Source: Thermoplasmatota archaeon
GTDB lineage: Archaea; Thermoplasmatota; Thermoplasmata; Halarchaeoplasmatales; Halarchaeoplasmataceae
Length of the DNA: 36,631 nt
Assembly: GCA_018334835.1 (NCBI GenBank)
Contig: JAGXLF010000010.1
Coordinates: 1-36,631 of the forward strand
Reading direction: 5' to 3'
Position numbers and translations under genes: made by a program
Notes under the pieces: model-generated
The model's database searches: none
The model's input: only the letters and a program-made list of their open reading frames with translations
Told to the model about the DNA's origin: nothing
Shown here: piece after piece, positions 35,001-36,631 of the stretch
Position numbering within the stretch: the first letter of the stretch is position 1
Layout: each line of letters begins with the position of its first letter

Positions 35001-36631
35001 ATGTATCTAACAATGATCTCGGGATATTCCATCTAGAAGCCAGTTATAACAAACTCGAAGAGAACAACATATCGAACAATATGATCGGGATATATATCGG
35101 AAACTCCAAAAATGTAGAGTTAGTCGGCAATATCATGATTGATGGGAGTATCTACATGGAGGGAACTTCCTTGGAACATTGGACCACCCACTCGATCGAT
35201 ACATCAAATACAGTGAATGGTGATCCAGTTTACTACTGGAAGAACGAAAGTGGGGGTACAGTTCCCCAAAATGCTGGACAGATTATATTGGCTAACTGCG
35301 ACGAAGTGGAAGTGAAGGAGCAGGAAATCAGCGGTGGTAGCGTTGGGATTCTATTGGGCTTTTCTTCTAATAACAAACTTATGGAAAACAGCGTTACAAA
35401 CTCAAATTGGGAAGGTATCACCCTCTTCGAATCAGATGGTAATTTACTGGAGAACAACCTCGCATCTGAAAACGAATTCCCAGGTGTCTTCATGTTCCAA
35501 TCTGATGATAACATACTCGCTAATAACACCGCATCCGATAATAACTACGGGATCATAACCTTTGGGTCCAGAAACAATACATTCAATCAAAATACCGTGA
35601 GCTCTAATCAGAGGGAGGGAATCACTCTTTCCGAATCAGATGAAAATGTATTAAAAAGTAACGCTGCTTCTGAAAATGGATACCCTGGTTTCTATCTTTA
35701 TGAATCTAATAGTAATAAATTTACTAACAATACCGGATCGAACAATGATTATGGAGTACTGATATACCGATCTGATAATAATGAATTTATCAATAATACA
35801 GTAAGTTCTAACAATGTAGAGGGTATCACTATTCGGGAATCAAATGGAAACATATTGAAGAATAATATCGCATCTGAAAATGAGTACCCCGGTATCTTTC
35901 TACTTAATTCTGATGACAACAACTTCATAAAAAATACTGTGGGACAGAATGATTTCGGTTTCTATTTGGGTCTCTCTAATAACAATACTTTCACGAAGAA
36001 TACAATTCTAGATAACGGTGAGGTAGGTATTTATATCGAGGATTCAAGAGAAAATTTGATCTTTCGGAACAAAATCATAGAAAATGAGAACCAGGCATGG
36101 GACAATGGAGATAATGAGTGGGATGCAGGTGACCCTGCGAAAGGAGGAGAAGGTGGAAATTACTGGTCGGACTATGACGGTAAAGATAGAGGCGATGGGG
36201 TCGGAGACAAACCTTACAATATCGAAGGCGATGAAAACAGGGATAATTACCCATGGATGAATCAAGAGATGATGAAACAATATGAACTTACAATCAACTT
36301 AGAGGGTGAAGGAATAGTAGAAGTCGATGGAGAAAAATTGGATTCAGAAAAAGGGTATACATATAAGGAAGGTACTGAAGTCGAGCTTGAAGCAACCGGG
36401 GATAAAGGATGGAAATTTGAAGAATGGACAGGAGACTACGAAAGTATTGAAGAAAACATAACTATTACAATAGAGGATGATGTGGAATTAACGGCGAACT
36501 TTCAAGAAGAAGATAAAGATATACTTGATCGTATAAGAAACATAATAGATCTACCTGATTTACCAAACAGACCAGACGGGAGAGAGATACCCGGATTCTC
36601 TTTTTTCCTACTAATACTTGGAGCAGTCTTA
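32072..36631 (+). CDS. Secreted subtilisin embedded in a NosD beta-helix protein, PGF-CTERM-like end (cut by window)
   Basis: An uninterrupted frame runs 1520 codons to the window end. Residues 1-24 are a signal peptide (MRYKIVAFTLCLLLLLSG). About 25-135 is an acidic linker. About 140-278 starts a NosD-type right-handed beta-helix (GTLEDPYIIEEYEIDG header, then SNNT repeats). About 294-375 is an inhibitor-I9-like propeptide (DSVLVQVESP to AEPNYLMDF). About 385-665 is an S8 subtilisin with its catalytic set intact: D415 (VIDTGID), H454 (GHGTHVAG), N550 (AAGNAG) and S618 (GTSMAAPHVSG). A beta-sandwich covers about 675-780. About 783-1343 returns to NosD repeats, roughly two dozen, including the SNTVNGDPVYYWKN block. 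An InlB-like repeat (WKFEEWTGDY) covers about 1405-1480. PGF (1507-1509) begins a hydrophobic tail that the window cuts. It should be exported and probably anchored by an archaeosortase. Confidence 0.9.
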   Translation, partial: MRYKIVAFTLCLLLLLSGLLVVAQGLERDDREKVVTEDKIDEDRSVKENVEETIPERELIHDSYEPNFEDVSIDERWGRTNERVNLEGEIENKQAHQPYNHFHSESTLTGEISREDQNSVPWNDPNLAEDYEEREPIRINNNTDFADKASEENWSGNGTLEDPYIIEEYEIDGSGPGYSIYIGNVTDHFEVSECHLHNTSGGQGEYSMNSGVHLFNTSNGHISDNFLSNNTFMGIHLEHSHNNTISNNTAYSNEGHQILLEDSDENKVINNDIYGENLSLNRSSSHEDIEYSKDSVLVQVESPDKDMIRSMGQERALKLQTDHIADAVKGSTSRTYPAFDMAEISLNDGMDVKSAVEFLTSRDEVITAEPNYLMDFQKTPNDPGYDSLWGMPMIDTPSAWDITTGSEEVVVAVIDTGIDYNHPDLKDNMWTSEEGYHGYNAVNDSYDPMDDLGHGTHVAGTIGAVGDNGLGVVGVNWNVSLMGVKIGDAGGLTIGNAIAGLEYVLEKKKEGENIVATSNSWGGGVESELLYEAIEQHQKEDISFVAAAGNAGTDTDQNPFYPANYDLTNIISVAATDQNDELAYFSNYGRRSVHVGAPGVDINSTIPGGEYVHARGTSMAAPHVSGLVALLASHNSSYDHNQLKNAILSSADQPEDLQNRTLTDGRINAYQALELSPDPDNIRFWVHRPTLEAEWREETPISISLNDGVNPIIEANVTVDFSTRDDTVYLEDDGSQGDQIDDGYYTGKWVPQNLGEIDLTITAVLDGEWELTKNITTEVQGDSGIALVDSKSNSLSNNEINDNYYGISLYSSESNEFMNSTVLNNTHTGVRLYKSRDNEMIDHTISNNRNGILLEESDGNSVSYANISDNSIGVILQFSDNNTFSNNNLSNNNAGLIIENSIENQVIENEISNQRFYNLVLFQSTSNRIVNNNLSNQFFGLLIQNSNENRVKENKISNNLYGMALFQSDNNRVLKNNVSNNDLGIFHLEASYNKLEENNISNNMIGIYIGNSKNVELVGNIMIDGSIYMEGTSLEHWTTHSIDTSNTVNGDPVYYWKNESGGTVPQNAGQIILANCDEVEVKEQEISGGSVGILLGFSSNNKLMENSVTNSNWEGITLFESDGNLLENNLASENEFPGVFMFQSDDNILANNTASDNNYGIITFGSRNNTFNQNTVSSNQREGITLSESDENVLKSNAASENGYPGFYLYESNSNKFTNNTGSNNDYGVLIYRSDNNEFINNTVSSNNVEGITIRESNGNILKNNIASENEYPGIFLLNSDDNNFIKNTVGQNDFGFYLGLSNNNTFTKNTILDNGEVGIYIEDSRENLIFRNKIIENENQAWDNGDNEWDAGDPAKGGEGGNYWSDYDGKDRGDGVGDKPYNIEGDENRDNYPWMNQEMMKQYELTINLEGEGIVEVDGEKLDSEKGYTYKEGTEVELEATGDKGWKFEEWTGDYESIEENITITIEDDVELTANFQEEDKDILDRIRNIIDLPDLPNRPDGREIPGFSFFLLILGAVL
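34417..36100 (+). repeat. Array of degenerate NosD-type coding repeats
   Basis: About two dozen units of roughly 22-24 codons carry the pattern S-N-N-N-x-x-x-N-N-x-x-S-N-N-x-x-G-I-x-L. They are visible at DNA level as recurring tctaacaat and ggtatc words. A shorter array of the same kind occurs upstream at about 32600-32905, before the protease domain. The copies are diverged, so they are old rather than recently amplified. Confidence 0.8.

Overview
The window is a gene-dense stretch of an archaeal chromosome, almost certainly from the Euryarchaeota. The evidence is the archaeal-only amidotransferase pair GatD/GatE, Dph2 of diphthamide synthesis, a Cdc48/VAT ATPase, an archaeal Lhr-type helicase, an MfnA-type decarboxylase, a PrsW-like membrane protein, and TATA boxes with T-rich tracts around genes. 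A NosD-repeat surface protein ending in a PGF-CTERM-like signal and histidine-degradation genes (urocanase, fused formiminotransferase-cyclodeaminase) recall heterotrophic Thermoplasmata-like lineages. That placement is an inference; there is no rRNA in the window. Codons favour AGA/AGG and ATA, and the proteins are rich in Glu, Asp and Lys. I found no tRNA, rRNA, CRISPR array or intact insertion sequence.

Layout. 1-0.6 kb: a zinc-ribbon protein with a recent 51-residue tandem duplication, possibly cut by the left edge. 0.67-2.98 kb (minus): alanyl-tRNA editing protein and M29 aminopeptidase, the latter preceded by a strong inverted repeat at its predicted transcription start. 3.1-8.0 kb (plus): a tight operon gatD-gatE-HEAT-repeat protein-cutA. 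8.0-10.9 kb (plus): prsW-like gene, mfnA and dph2, closely spaced. 10.9-11.5 kb (minus): a stand-alone Lrp-type effector domain and a 55-residue protein. 11.47-11.97 kb: a gene-free stretch with several hairpins. 12.0-13.3 kb (plus): metallo-beta-lactamase-fold protein and flavin-reductase-like protein. 13.3-16.7 kb (minus): metallophosphoesterase and Lhr helicase, abutting. 17-20.5 kb: small membrane protein, hisC and cdc48. 20.6-27.4 kb (plus): DUF4010 membrane protein, PDZ-containing site-2 protease, bifunctional Nnr, urocanate hydratase and a HAD phosphatase. 27.4-31.9 kb (minus): PPP-family protein phosphatase, GNAT/YoaP-like protein, formiminotransferase-cyclodeaminase and a membrane protein of unknown function. 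32.07 kb to the right edge (plus): a giant secreted protein, cut by the window end.

How the genes relate. HutU and the fused FTCD perform two of the four steps from histidine to glutamate with transfer of the one-carbon unit to folate; histidase and imidazolonepropionase are not here. GatDE supplies Gln-tRNA(Gln), AlaX clears mischarged tRNA(Ala), Dph2 modifies EF-2, and Cdc48, the two membrane proteases and the aminopeptidase cover protein turnover.

The most unusual items are: (1) a subtilisin protease, with its I9 propeptide, placed inside a NosD beta-helix that starts before and resumes after it; (2) a classic C2H2 zinc-finger motif inside the formiminotransferase domain of FTCD; (3) inverted repeats at predicted transcription starts of three genes with divergent neighbours; and (4) the hairpin-rich gene-free stretch near 11.6-11.8 kb.
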